Source of the DNA: Gammaproteobacteria bacterium
GTDB lineage: Bacteria > Pseudomonadota > Gammaproteobacteria > Granulosicoccales > Granulosicoccaceae
Assembly: GCA_003511825.1 (NCBI GenBank)
Contig: DOIU01000340.1
Span: 1 to 17,331, forward strand
DNA length: 17,331 bases
Reading direction: 5' to 3'
Shown: piece after piece, positions 1 through 7,196 of the stretch
How positions within the stretch are numbered: position 1 is the stretch's first letter
Layout: each line of letters begins with the position of its first letter
Program-made: the position numbers and the translations under genes
Notes under the pieces: generated by a model
What the model saw: only the letters and a program-made list of their open reading frames with translations
What the model was told of the DNA's origin: nothing
Database searches by the model: none

Positions 1-35
1 AGGAGGACGGCAAGCATTGCCCGCTGAAGTAACAT
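1..35 (-). CDS. Start of probable TonB-dependent receptor (partial)
   Basis: Only the first 11 codons lie in the window; they read MLLQRAMLAVL and continue past the left edge. A basic residue followed by a hydrophobic run resembles the beginning of a signal peptide. An AG-rich stretch (GAGAGA) about 10 bases upstream of the ATG may serve as ribosome binding site. The position, directly downstream of a FecI/FecR pair on the same strand, is where the cognate TonB-dependent outer-membrane siderophore or haem receptor normally sits. The receptor identity is inferred from this context alone; no receptor domain is visible. Confidence 0.45.
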   Translation of the reverse strand, partial: MLLQRAMLAVL

Positions 36-210
36 CGTGTGGGGTCTCTCTGTAGGTTTTAAGATTGCCAGTCGTTGCTTGGATGCACAATGGGCACGCA
101 AACGACGGACTCTTACCTATACAGAGGCAGGCTCACAAAATTTTTTTCACAAACCACGATTTTTTTTAACGGGTATGCAACTCGACGGAGCAGTGGCTGA
201 AAACAGGCTG
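36..210. other. Intergenic region between fecR-like gene and receptor start
   Basis: This 175-base gap holds two T-runs on the plus strand (about 141-147 and 160-167), which are A-tracts in the direction of transcription. I see no convincing hairpin terminator. In FecI/FecR systems the sigma factor usually drives a promoter in this gap; CCGTCGTTT on the minus strand (around 101-111) is a conceivable ECF -10 element, but the -35 is not clear. Confidence 0.3.
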
Positions 211-1182
211 CTAGGGCGCCTCAAATAATAAAATATCTGACCCCTGCTGTTGCAGATGTACCGGTTGCGTCACGACCAAACCTTCCAGAAATTGGTCAGC
301 CTGTTCGATGCGGAAGCTGGTGGTGATGCGCAGGGTGTTTAGAGAAGCATCCATGATGCGTATCTGTGACCGCCGATGGTTGTTCAGATCGAAGACAATG
401 TCCCGCAAAAGTGCATTGTCATAAACCAGACGGCCGTCGAGCCAGGCCAATTCGGCCTTAGGGTTGATCGATGTGATCTCGCTCAAGAGACCCTCGCGGT
501 CAGTGTGCACAGCTTGCCCAGCTTGCAAGGTCCGTTGAACGTGCGGCGCACTGCTCGCCGAGGAGACGCTCACCCGACCGGCCAGCACGGCCACGCGAGT
601 GGTCTCCGCGTCCCGTCGCACCGTGAAGTCCGTGCCGAGGACATCGATGCGAGCCTGGCCCGCGTGCACGCTAAACACACGCGCAGCATCGTGGGTGACG
701 GCGAATTGTGCGCGACCTCGACGCAGTTCGATCTCGCGCGCCCGCGTGCCGATGCGCGCCACCATCAACGCGTTGGACTCCAAGGTCACCTGAGAGCCAT
801 CGGTCAAGCGGAAGGTTCGGGTTTCACCCAGGCGGGCGGCATATTCGATGGCCTCGGGCGACGAAACCGTAAGCCAACCCGAGAACCATACGGCGACAGC
901 GAGCATGGCGGCTGCGGCGCCGACGAGCATGGCACGTCGTGGGTATGGACTCGGTGCCACGGGCGTCGGTTGCATCAGTGCCTCGGCTTCCGCGCAGGCG
1001 AGATCGGTGAGTCCGATGTCTTCCCATAGGCGCTCAGCTCGTTCAAAGGCCATCGCATTTTCCTGGCTGGCTGAGAGCCACGCGGCAAAGCGCGCTTGCA
1101 AGCGCTCATCAGGCTCTGCCGCGTTCAGCTGTACTAGCCAGTCGCGCGCTTTTTCATCCGGGTTTTCGCGTTGAGGTCTCAT
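211..1182 (-). CDS. FecR-family anti-sigma/signal-transducing membrane protein
   Basis: A 323-residue inner-membrane regulator expected to bind and control the adjacent ECF sigma factor, relaying a signal from an outer-membrane receptor. Residues about 10-55 form the cytoplasmic N-terminal domain (typical AARDWLVxL-like start and FxxWLxxSxxN). Residues 84-106 are one membrane segment. Residues about 113-205 are the FecR domain, and 245-320 are the usual C-terminal region beginning AWLDGRLVYDNALLRDIV. The start is the ATG at 1182, whose ATGA overlaps the TGA of the sigma gene, a classic translationally coupled junction; a TTG at 1203 is also open in frame but less likely. There is no Shine-Dalgarno directly upstream, which fits coupling. 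The family call is secure; the ligand is unknown. Confidence 0.9.
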   Translation of the reverse strand: MRPQRENPDEKARDWLVQLNAAEPDERLQARFAAWLSASQENAMAFERAERLWEDIGLTDLACAEAEALMQPTPVAPSPYPRRAMLVGAAAAMLAVAVWFSGWLTVSSPEAIEYAARLGETRTFRLTDGSQVTLESNALMVARIGTRAREIELRRGRAQFAVTHDAARVFSVHAGQARIDVLGTDFTVRRDAETTRVAVLAGRVSVSSASSAPHVQRTLQAGQAVHTDREGLLSEITSINPKAELAWLDGRLVYDNALLRDIVFDLNNHRRSQIRIMDASLNTLRITTSFRIEQADQFLEGLVVTQPVHLQQQGSDILLFEAP

Positions 1183-1751
1183 GAGGAGGTTGACCGTTGG
1201 CAAAGCTGATGGGACTCGTGCTCTTGGGTCTCGGCAGAAAGATGCGCCAGAGCACGGGTTAACTGCCGGGAAATGGTCGCGATGCTCCAGCCCGTGCTAT
1301 CGGCGATTTCCTGATAGGTGTGTCCCATCACACGGCTCCGTATCAAAATTTCACGTTGTTTCGGTGTCAGCCCTTCCATGGCTTGGTTTAAGCGCGAGAG
1401 ACGATCCCGGCTTGTGCACAAACGTTCTGGGGTCGCATTGTCAACACTTTCGCACTCCCGCTCAAGCACGTGATCGAGGAACTGACGGGTTGCCGCCACG
1501 TGACCCACCGAGCGACGACCCACATTGAGCGCAACCTTAAACAAAAACGCCTTCGGGTCTTCAATGTGGTGATGAGACTTCATCGCCGCCATCTGGGTGA
1601 AGGCGGACTGCACCACGTCCTCGGGGTCGGGTGGCCCATCGCCGTGCACACGCCTTAAACGCGCAACGAGTTCCGGGCGAAAATTGGTAAACAGCTCAGT
1701 TAAAAACCGATTGCGGCTCTTTTTTGAGCAGGCGGTGGCTGTTGCACTCAA
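1179..1751 (-). CDS. FecI-like ECF RNA polymerase sigma factor
   Basis: A 190-residue ECF sigma factor of the iron-regulated FecI type. Region 2 covers roughly residues 20-90 (PDPEDVVQSAFTQM and DPKAFLFKVALN, typical of FecI homologues). Region 4 covers about 125-178 (LTPKQREILIRSRVMGHTYQEIA, then a helix-turn-helix ending ISRQLTRAL). The only reasonable start is a TTG at 1751, with AAGGG about 9 bases upstream; the next in-frame ATG would remove region 2. It overlaps the FecR-like gene by 4 bases and lies about 120 bases downstream of a strong Fur box, so iron repression is expected. It probably directs transcription of the receptor gene at the left edge. Confidence 0.9.
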   Translation of the reverse strand: MSATATACSKKSRNRFLTELFTNFRPELVARLRRVHGDGPPDPEDVVQSAFTQMAAMKSHHHIEDPKAFLFKVALNVGRRSVGHVAATRQFLDHVLERECESVDNATPERLCTSRDRLSRLNQAMEGLTPKQREILIRSRVMGHTYQEIADSTGWSIATISRQLTRALAHLSAETQEHESHQLCQRSTSS

Positions 1752-1872
1752 GATGAACCCTTTTACCTCAATACCTCTGCAGGGTCAGTGGCCCCCCTGG
1801 TGGCCTCTGGTGTGAACACGGAGTTCGCGTATCGGAGACATGGGGTATACCGATTCTGATTGGCCATCTTAA

Positions 1873-1887
1873 TGAAAATGATTCTCA
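1873..1887 (-). promoter_or_regulatory. Fur box upstream of the fecI-like gene
   Basis: Read on the minus strand the site is TGAGAATCATTTTCA, which fits the 7-1-7 Fur motif TGAnAATnATTnTCA at every defined position. It lies about 120 bases upstream of the sigma-factor start and just beyond the end of the racemase gene, so it most likely represses the sigma/FecR operon when iron is plentiful. Confidence 0.85.
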
Positions 1888-1949
1888 ACAACAACCCCCC
1901 ATACCGACGCGTATTGGGCAAATTCCTCGTTGTACCCTGCTAAAGTGAT

Positions 1950-2648
1950 TTAGCGATCCTGCTGCCGGTACCATCGAAGGCATTGAGCCGCCAGCGCCTG
2001 CGTGGCGTCTACCCCGACTTCCAGCTGAGTGGCATCCGTGTGCGCCAGTGCCAGGGGTATTTCGGTGCACCCGAAGATAACCCGCTCCACCCCCGTATCC
2101 AAGAGGGCGTTCATGCAACGTAACAGGTGTTGACCACCTTCACGTATCTGGCCGGCTTTCACTTGGTAAATTCCCTGCATCGTTTGTTGTTGCAGATGTC
2201 GGTCGGGTAGTGTCAGTGAGATACCTGCGCTTTCCATGACTTCAGGATAGAAACCCGCTTTTAAAGTGCCATCCGTCGCCAACAATCCCGCGCTTGCCGT
2301 ATTTTGTTGTTGAAGACAGCGACAGCAGGCTTCTGCAATATGCAGCACTGGCACAGGACTCAACCCTGCCAGATCGCGATGCCAGAAGTGCGCCGTATTG
2401 CAAGGGATAGCGATGCAGCCGACACCAGCGTCCAGCAAGGTTTTTAGTCCGCTTCGCAGGGCGTTCAAAGGCGAGGGCTGACCGCGCATAAGGCAGGCAG
2501 TGCGGTCAGGAATTTGGGGTACCGAATGCACGAGTAGCGGCAGATGGTCTTGGTCCGTTTCGGCGGGTGTCTGCTGGATTATTTTCTGCATGAAATCGAC
2601 GGTGGCCATTGGCCCCATCCCACCAAGAATCCCAATTGTCGTGTTCAT
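1950..2648 (-). CDS. Aspartate/glutamate racemase family protein
   Basis: A 232-residue cytoplasmic, PLP-independent amino acid racemase. It opens with IGILGGMGPMAT, the family signature. It carries the two catalytic cysteines in their expected motifs: Cys83 in IPCNTAHFW and Cys194 in FGCTEIPL, which marks the two-Cys aspartate racemase type rather than variants that lack one cysteine. Length is normal. The likely reaction is interconversion of D- and L-aspartate; glutamate cannot be excluded from sequence. It is transcribed away from the LysR/sensor/aspartase block. With aspartase and an acidic amino acid symporter nearby, I infer it feeds D-aspartate into L-aspartate catabolism. Confidence 0.88.
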   Translation of the reverse strand: MNTTIGILGGMGPMATVDFMQKIIQQTPAETDQDHLPLLVHSVPQIPDRTACLMRGQPSPLNALRSGLKTLLDAGVGCIAIPCNTAHFWHRDLAGLSPVPVLHIAEACCRCLQQQNTASAGLLATDGTLKAGFYPEVMESAGISLTLPDRHLQQQTMQGIYQVKAGQIREGGQHLLRCMNALLDTGVERVIFGCTEIPLALAHTDATQLEVGVDATQALAAQCLRWYRQQDR

Positions 2649-2923
2649 GCCAGAATTTCCCGAAAGCCAGCAGATACCCTAGGGCGGTTCCGAGTTTAGC
2701 GCCAATGCCATCTCTGCAGCCCCCATGCCGAAACAGCATAGGGGTCAACTGAGACTCTTTCTCTCGTCCTTGCATAGTATGGAAATATCCGGTTACCTGT
2801 TGGCATTCGAACAGGGGCGTTGATATAAAGTAGGGAACCATAACATCCACGGTGACGCCCGTTTGAAAGGGCGTAGGACGTTATTTGTCATCATTACGCG
2901 CCCTGTATCGGAAGTTGCATCGT
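2649..2923. promoter_or_regulatory. Divergent promoter region, racemase / LysR
   Basis: This is the 275-base region between two divergent starts and the natural place for LysR autoregulation and racemase control. It contains an inverted repeat CCTGTT-8-AACAGG (2796-2815) that is a candidate regulator site. I see no sigma-54 type -24/-12 element here and cannot assign -35/-10 boxes with confidence. A ribosome binding site (GGAAG, about 9 bases upstream) supports the LysR start at 2924. Confidence 0.4.
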
Positions 2924-3851
2924 ATGAACATCGAAACCAAATGGCTGAAGGATTTTCTATCGCTGGCCAAGACTCAGAGTTTCTCACGCTCCGCTGAAGC
3001 TCGGCATGTAACGCAACCGGCGTTTGGCCGCAGAATACGTGCGTTGGAAGACGCCTTGGGATGCATACTGATTGATCGTACCAGTGTACCTGTCAAACTG
3101 ACGCCTGCGGGGCAGCTATTTTGCCTCACCGCACAAAATCTTGTACAGCAGCTGGATGATTGCGTCGAACACCTGCAATCCCTTCAGCGGCGTGGCCCGG
3201 AGGTGATCGATTTTGCCGTCTCCCACACCTTAGTCTCTGTCGCTGTTTCCGAGCTTTCTACAATCCTTGCAAGATGCCTTGGCCGACGTTCAAACGCGGC
3301 AATTGGTCGCCAATGTCGACGCCAGTGTGCAGGCGCTGAAAAACGGCATTTGCGATTTCTTATTGGCGTTTGAAGATCAGAGTTTACGCGCTGAAACCTT
3401 TCAGGCGTTGCCTCTTGAAGAAGTACAGCTACTACCCGTTTGTCGTGCGGATGATTCGGGTGGCCCGTTGTTTGACCTGGATGATGGCAATACGACTGAA
3501 GTCCCTTACCTGGCCTACCCACAAGAGATCTTTCTGGGTCGCTGTGTGACCGAGCTACTGGCACATCAACCGCGTCACATTGCGTTGCAGCAAGTGTTTG
3601 AATCACCACTAGCAGACAGCCTAAAAGTGATGGCGCTGCAGGGCATGGGAGTCGCCTGGGTGCCGGATTTCTCAATCCAACAAGAACTCAAGCAAGGTTT
3701 TCTCGTGCCTTGTGGCGGCTCAATGTGGCAGAAAACCCTGAAGGTCTATCTGTATCGTTGCAAGCGGCCAGTTTCTGATGGGGTAGAAGGGTTATGGCGC
3801 GTTTTGCAGCATCGGTATGCATTGCCGGAGAACAGCAATGAAACGCAATAG
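2924..3851 (+). pseudogene. LysR-family (HypT-like) transcriptional regulator, frameshifted
   Basis: Two overlapping frames together encode one LysR regulator. Frame one runs from ATG 2924 and gives the N-terminal helix-turn-helix (NIETKWLKDFLSLAKTQSFS, then VTQPAFGRRIRALE). Frame two gives the substrate-binding domain to the TAG at 3851. Removing one base at 3232 or 3233 joins them as SHTL-SLSLFPSFLQSLQDAL, the expected family sequence, and restores about 308 residues. The N terminus closely resembles E. coli YjiE/HypT; this is a family resemblance, not proof of hypochlorite sensing. The last 14 bases overlap the sensor kinase gene, so it heads the regulatory operon. As written, the protein would be truncated after the DNA-binding domain. 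The cause could be mutation or sequence error. Confidence 0.85.
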
Positions 3852-5523
3852 ACTGCTTGCAGCGACAAGCTCAACGCTGTCACTCATAGTGATGATGTTG
3901 TCCGGCACCGTCACCGCTCAGGACAAGGTCATTCGAATTGGCGGGGATCACAACTATCCACCTTATGAGTTTCTCAATGACGCAGGCCAACCCGATGGCT
4001 ATAACACCGAACTGACCCTGGCCATCGCCGACGTGATGGGGATCAACATAGAGATTCATCTGGGGCAGTGGGACACGATGCGGTCACAGCTGGAAAGTGG
4101 CGACATCGACGCCTTGCAAGGGATGGTGTTGTCGGAGGAGCGCTCACGCGCGTATGACTTTGCGCCACCGCACGCGATTATCCACCAATCCATTTTTGCT
4201 CGCCACGATGAAAAACGGGTCACCGACCTCGCCAGTCTGCGTGGTAAATCCGTCATCGTGCAACGGCGGGGCATCATGCATGACCGATTGATTCAAAGGA
4301 ATGTGGGCGCCGATCTGGTGCTGGTAGACACGCACGCAGACGCTTTGCGTTTATTAGCTTCCGGCAGGCACGACTACGCGCTGGTTGCCAATTTACCAGG
4401 ATTGTATTTAGAGAGGGAACTCGCGCTGTCGAACATTTCTCCCGTGGGCCAGCCATTCGGGGAGCTGCACTATGGCTATGCTGTTCTCAAGGGTAATGAG
4501 GCCTTGTTGGCCCGATTCAGCGAAGGCTTGGCGATCCTAAAAAACACCGGTCGCCAGCAGGAGATATACGACAAATGGCTTGGACCGCTTGAACAACGCC
4601 AATCGCCCTGGAAAAAAATCGGTCAGGCGACAGCCTGGATTTCGGCGATTTTGTTGATTGTCCTCAGTGGCATCGTCATTTGGAATCGTATGTTAACCCG
4701 ACAGGTGATGCGACGTACTCAAGAGTTGCAGCTGCAACAGCAGCAGCTGATACAGGCTGACAAAATGACTTCTCTGGGTATTCTGGTGTCGGGGGTCGCT
4801 CATGAGATCAACAACCCTTGCAGCCTACTGCTGCTAAATTTGCCCGTCGTGAGGGAGGCATACCATGATGTTGACGCGATCCTAGAGGAACACTATCGAA
4901 AACAAGGCGACTTTACCATGGGGGGGTTGCCTTACAGTCGCATGCGTGAGGAAATCCCACACATGCTAGACGATATGCTGACAGGCACGCAACGGATTCG
5001 GCGTATCGTTGATGAGTTGCGTGATTTTGCCAGGCAAGGCCCTACGGATCTGAGTGCAGGCGTCGATCTGAACGAAGTGGTTGCTACCGCTATTCGACTC
5101 GTGGACAGCACCATTCGTCATGCTACTGACCACTTTGAGGTGCGGTATGGCAAGCAATTGCCCGCCTTTGTCGGGAATGCGCAGCGTATTGAACAAGTGA
5201 TTATCAATCTGCTCTTGAACGCGTGCCAGTCCTTGGAAGGCAGCGGCAAAAGTATACGCATAAGAACGTCGTTGACAAACTCAGATCATTTGTGTCTGGA
5301 AGTTCAGGATCAAGGGAGGGGGATAGCATCTGATGATATACCACGTCTGAGTGACCCGTTTTTTACAACTCGTCGAGAAGAGGGCGGTACCGGCCTTGGC
5401 TTGTCAGTCTCTGCTAGCATTGTTCAAGAACATGATGGTACTCTGACATTCGATTCAAGACCCGGTAGGGGAACCACTGCAACATTGATATTACCTTTGG
5501 TTTCCAAAAAGCAAGCACCATGA
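3838..5523 (+). CDS. Sensor histidine kinase with periplasmic amino-acid-binding (SBP_bac_3) domain
   Basis: A 561-residue membrane sensor kinase. Residues 1-28 form a signal peptide (ending around TVTAQ). Residues 30-252 are a periplasmic solute-binding domain of the polar amino acid type (HNYPPYEF; SEERSRAYDFAPPH; closing EIYDKWLG). Residues 264-283 are a membrane segment and 285-308 a Gln-rich coiled coil. His322 in GVAHEINNP is the phospho-acceptor. The ATPase part has the N box NLLLNACQSL (457-466), G1 DQGRGI and G2 GGTGLGLS (516-523). The start at 3838 has GGAG eight bases upstream and lies inside the LysR end. It overlaps the response regulator by ATGA. Given the aspartase and symporter genes, the ligand is plausibly aspartate or a related acidic amino acid. 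Confidence 0.93.
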   Translation: MKRNRLLAATSSTLSLIVMMLSGTVTAQDKVIRIGGDHNYPPYEFLNDAGQPDGYNTELTLAIADVMGINIEIHLGQWDTMRSQLESGDIDALQGMVLSEERSRAYDFAPPHAIIHQSIFARHDEKRVTDLASLRGKSVIVQRRGIMHDRLIQRNVGADLVLVDTHADALRLLASGRHDYALVANLPGLYLERELALSNISPVGQPFGELHYGYAVLKGNEALLARFSEGLAILKNTGRQQEIYDKWLGPLEQRQSPWKKIGQATAWISAILLIVLSGIVIWNRMLTRQVMRRTQELQLQQQQLIQADKMTSLGILVSGVAHEINNPCSLLLLNLPVVREAYHDVDAILEEHYRKQGDFTMGGLPYSRMREEIPHMLDDMLTGTQRIRRIVDELRDFARQGPTDLSAGVDLNEVVATAIRLVDSTIRHATDHFEVRYGKQLPAFVGNAQRIEQVIINLLLNACQSLEGSGKSIRIRTSLTNSDHLCLEVQDQGRGIASDDIPRLSDPFFTTRREEGGTGLGLSVSASIVQEHDGTLTFDSRPGRGTTATLILPLVSKKQAP

Positions 5524-5921
5524 GTGACAATCTTTATCCCAACTTTGGCATATTACTCGTTGATGATGAAGCGCCGTTTTTGCGCAGTATGTGTATCGCA
5601 CTGGAGAGGCACGGAGGATTTAATCATCTCTACACCTGCGAAGACAGTCGAGATGCGATGGCACTCATCGGGCGCCACTCGATTGGGCTAGTCCTACTCG
5701 ATTTGACGATGCCGCATCTCTCAGGCGAATCGTTGTTGCAGCGCATACTCGAGGAGTTCCCCGAGGTCTGCGTGATTATTATCAGCGGTCTCAATCAGCT
5801 GGAGACTGCGGTTCAGTGTATTCGACTTGGTGCACATGATTATTTTGTAAAAACCACTGAAGAGGAACGGTTGATCGAGGGCGTTCGCCGCGCGGTACGC
5901 CTGCAGGAAATGCGTCTGTAA
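5520..5921 (+). CDS. Response regulator receiver domain (N-terminal part of a split NtrC-type regulator)
   Basis: A 133-residue receiver domain with Asp15/Asp16 of the acidic pocket, phospho-acceptor Asp61 (VLLDLTMP), Ser89 and Lys111. It is the likely partner of the preceding kinase, whose gene it overlaps by 4 bases. The TAA at 5919-5921 is followed in the same frame, without shift, by AAC CAA GAA and then the AAA+ domain protein, giving RLQEMRL-stop-NQEMRRRFL. That is exactly the linker helix expected in a full NtrC-family regulator. The two pieces therefore look like one 467-codon gene split by a single nonsense codon; a change from GAA to TAA would explain it. Stand-alone receiver function is possible but less natural. 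Confidence 0.88.
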   Translation: MSDNLYPNFGILLVDDEAPFLRSMCIALERHGGFNHLYTCEDSRDAMALIGRHSIGLVLLDLTMPHLSGESLLQRILEEFPEVCVIIISGLNQLETAVQCIRLGAHDYFVKTTEEERLIEGVRRAVRLQEMRL

Positions 5922-5930
5922 AACCAAGAA

Positions 5931-6923
5931 ATGCGGCGACGATTTTTGACCGATACCTTAGAAAGACCAGACGCATTTGCCAATATCATCACTCGCGATA
6001 AATCGATGCGTCTGGTTTTCCAGTATGTAGAAGCTGTTGCCCAAAGCCGCCAGCCGGTGCTCATAAAAGGCGAGAGCGGTGTTGGCAAAGAATTGATCGC
6101 TCGGGCGTTGCACACACTCAGCAACCGAGGTGGGCCACTCGTTCCGGTCAATGTCGCCGGCCTTGACGACACTGTTTTTGCCGATACGCTGTTTGGTCAC
6201 ACACGTGGTGCCTTTACCGGCGCTGACAAAGCCCGCGCGGGTATGATAGAAAAGGCCACCAATGGCACACTGTTCCTCGATGAAATCGGTGATCTGAGCC
6301 AGGCATCACAGGTCAAGCTGCTCCGGCTTTTGCAGGAGGGTGAGTATTATCCGCTGGGCAGTGATAGACCCAGGCAGATTAATGCGCGTGTTGTGGTGGC
6401 GACCCACCAGGACTTAGAACAAAAACAAGCCAACGGCGAGTTCCGTAAAGATTTGTACTATCGTTTGCGTATTCATCAACTGGAGGTTCCACCCTTGCGC
6501 GAACGAAAAAATGACATACCCCTGCTGCTTGATCACTTCCTCGCAGACGCCGCTGAAGAAATGGGGAAAACCAAACCCACCGTTCCAAAAGAGCTTTCTG
6601 TACTGCTAGAAAACTATAGCTTTCCTGGGAATGTGCGTGAGTTACTTGCCATGACGTACGATGCCATGAGCCAACACAAATCAAAAATGCTTTCGATGGC
6701 GGTATTTCGCCGGGCATTGGGTGAGAATGTCGCCGTTCATCAAAGTGGGTCACCATTGTCTTATTTCCCTGCTAATCAGCCGTTACCGACATTGCAGGCG
6801 ATGGGTGATCTGCTGGTCACCGAGGCCATGCAGCGGGCGGGCGGCAACCAATCCTTGGCGTCGCGACTCCTGGGAATTTCCCAACCCGCACTCAGCAAAC
6901 GTTTGAAGAAGCTGTCGTCCTAG
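5931..6923 (+). CDS. Sigma-54-dependent activator, AAA+ and DNA-binding parts
   Basis: A 330-residue enhancer-binding protein core lacking its receiver, which is encoded just upstream in the same frame. Walker A is GESGVGKE (47-54), the sigma-54 contact loop GAFTGA is intact (93-98), and Walker B is GTLFLDEIGD (112-121). The arginine region is RKDLYYRL (172-179) and sensor II is FPGNVREL (231-238). A Fis-type helix-turn-helix lies at 304-327 (GGNQSLASRLLGISQPALSKRL). No good ribosome binding site precedes the ATG at 5931, which again suggests it was once continuous with the receiver. The obvious target is the -24/-12 promoter upstream of aspartase. If the split is real, the AAA+ part would need independent initiation or read-through. 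Confidence 0.92.
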   Translation: MRRRFLTDTLERPDAFANIITRDKSMRLVFQYVEAVAQSRQPVLIKGESGVGKELIARALHTLSNRGGPLVPVNVAGLDDTVFADTLFGHTRGAFTGADKARAGMIEKATNGTLFLDEIGDLSQASQVKLLRLLQEGEYYPLGSDRPRQINARVVVATHQDLEQKQANGEFRKDLYYRLRIHQLEVPPLRERKNDIPLLLDHFLADAAEEMGKTKPTVPKELSVLLENYSFPGNVRELLAMTYDAMSQHKSKMLSMAVFRRALGENVAVHQSGSPLSYFPANQPLPTLQAMGDLLVTEAMQRAGGNQSLASRLLGISQPALSKRLKKLSS

Positions 6924-7112
6924 CGTCACAAACCCCTATAACTTATGTTTGCGCTATAACCTCGGGTATAGCGGCAAATCCCTAATGCCACACCGATGAG
7001 GTCTTTGACCTGCGATTGGCCATGCATTTGGTTATACCCCTTCAGCGTTGCGTCATTGGCAAAATGGCGTATAAAAATCTTATAAAACAGTCAGTTATAT
7101 AAACAACCAGGA
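6924..7112 (+). promoter_or_regulatory. Candidate enhancer region upstream of aspA
   Basis: This non-coding stretch lies between the activator gene and the sigma-54 promoter. It holds an inverted repeat at 6949-6977 (TTGCGCTATA and TATAGCGGCAA with 8 bases between), centred about 177 bases before the predicted start site. CTATAAC also occurs at 6936 and 6954, and an inverted GGTTATA at 7030. An AT-rich stretch (about 7072-7105) sits between these and the promoter and could favour looping. Binding by the neighbouring activator is inferred from position only. Confidence 0.45.
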
Positions 7113-7129
7113 CTGGCGCCTGCTTTGCT
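7113..7129 (+). promoter_or_regulatory. Sigma-54 (-24/-12) promoter of aspA
   Basis: The sequence CTGGCGCCTGCTTTGCT has the conserved GG (7115-7116) and GC (7127-7128) exactly 10 bases apart, with TGGC and TTGC blocks. It fits the sigma-54 consensus YTGGCACGRNNNTTGCW with three mismatches. The predicted transcription start is near 7140, 57 bases before the aspartase ATG. A sigma-54 activator is encoded immediately upstream, which strongly supports the call. Confidence 0.85.
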
Positions 7130-7149
7130 CAGATCTTTTGTGAACAACG

Positions 7150-7170
7150 TCCGGTTTTCTCTCAACCGGA
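7150..7170 (+). other. Hairpin in the aspA 5' leader
   Basis: A perfect 7-base inverted repeat (TCCGGTT and AACCGGA) with a 7-base loop lies about 10 bases after the predicted transcription start and before the ribosome binding site at about 7180-7190. It may stabilise the transcript or affect translation. No U-run follows immediately, so it is not a standard terminator. Confidence 0.5.
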
Positions 7171-7196
7171 AAAATAGATCAAGAGGAAAGCACGCG

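Noticed and set aside
376..1029. 217-residue open frame on the plus strand opposite the FecR-like gene
   Set aside because: It is the antisense shadow of a clear FecR gene, with no recognisable domain.
2506..2850. 114-residue minus-strand frame overlapping the racemase start
   Set aside because: It overlaps the racemase in another frame and has no family resemblance.
6949..6977. Inverted repeat as an intrinsic terminator of the regulator operon
   Set aside because: No T-run follows and the stem is partly AT; an enhancer role fits its position better, though termination is not excluded.
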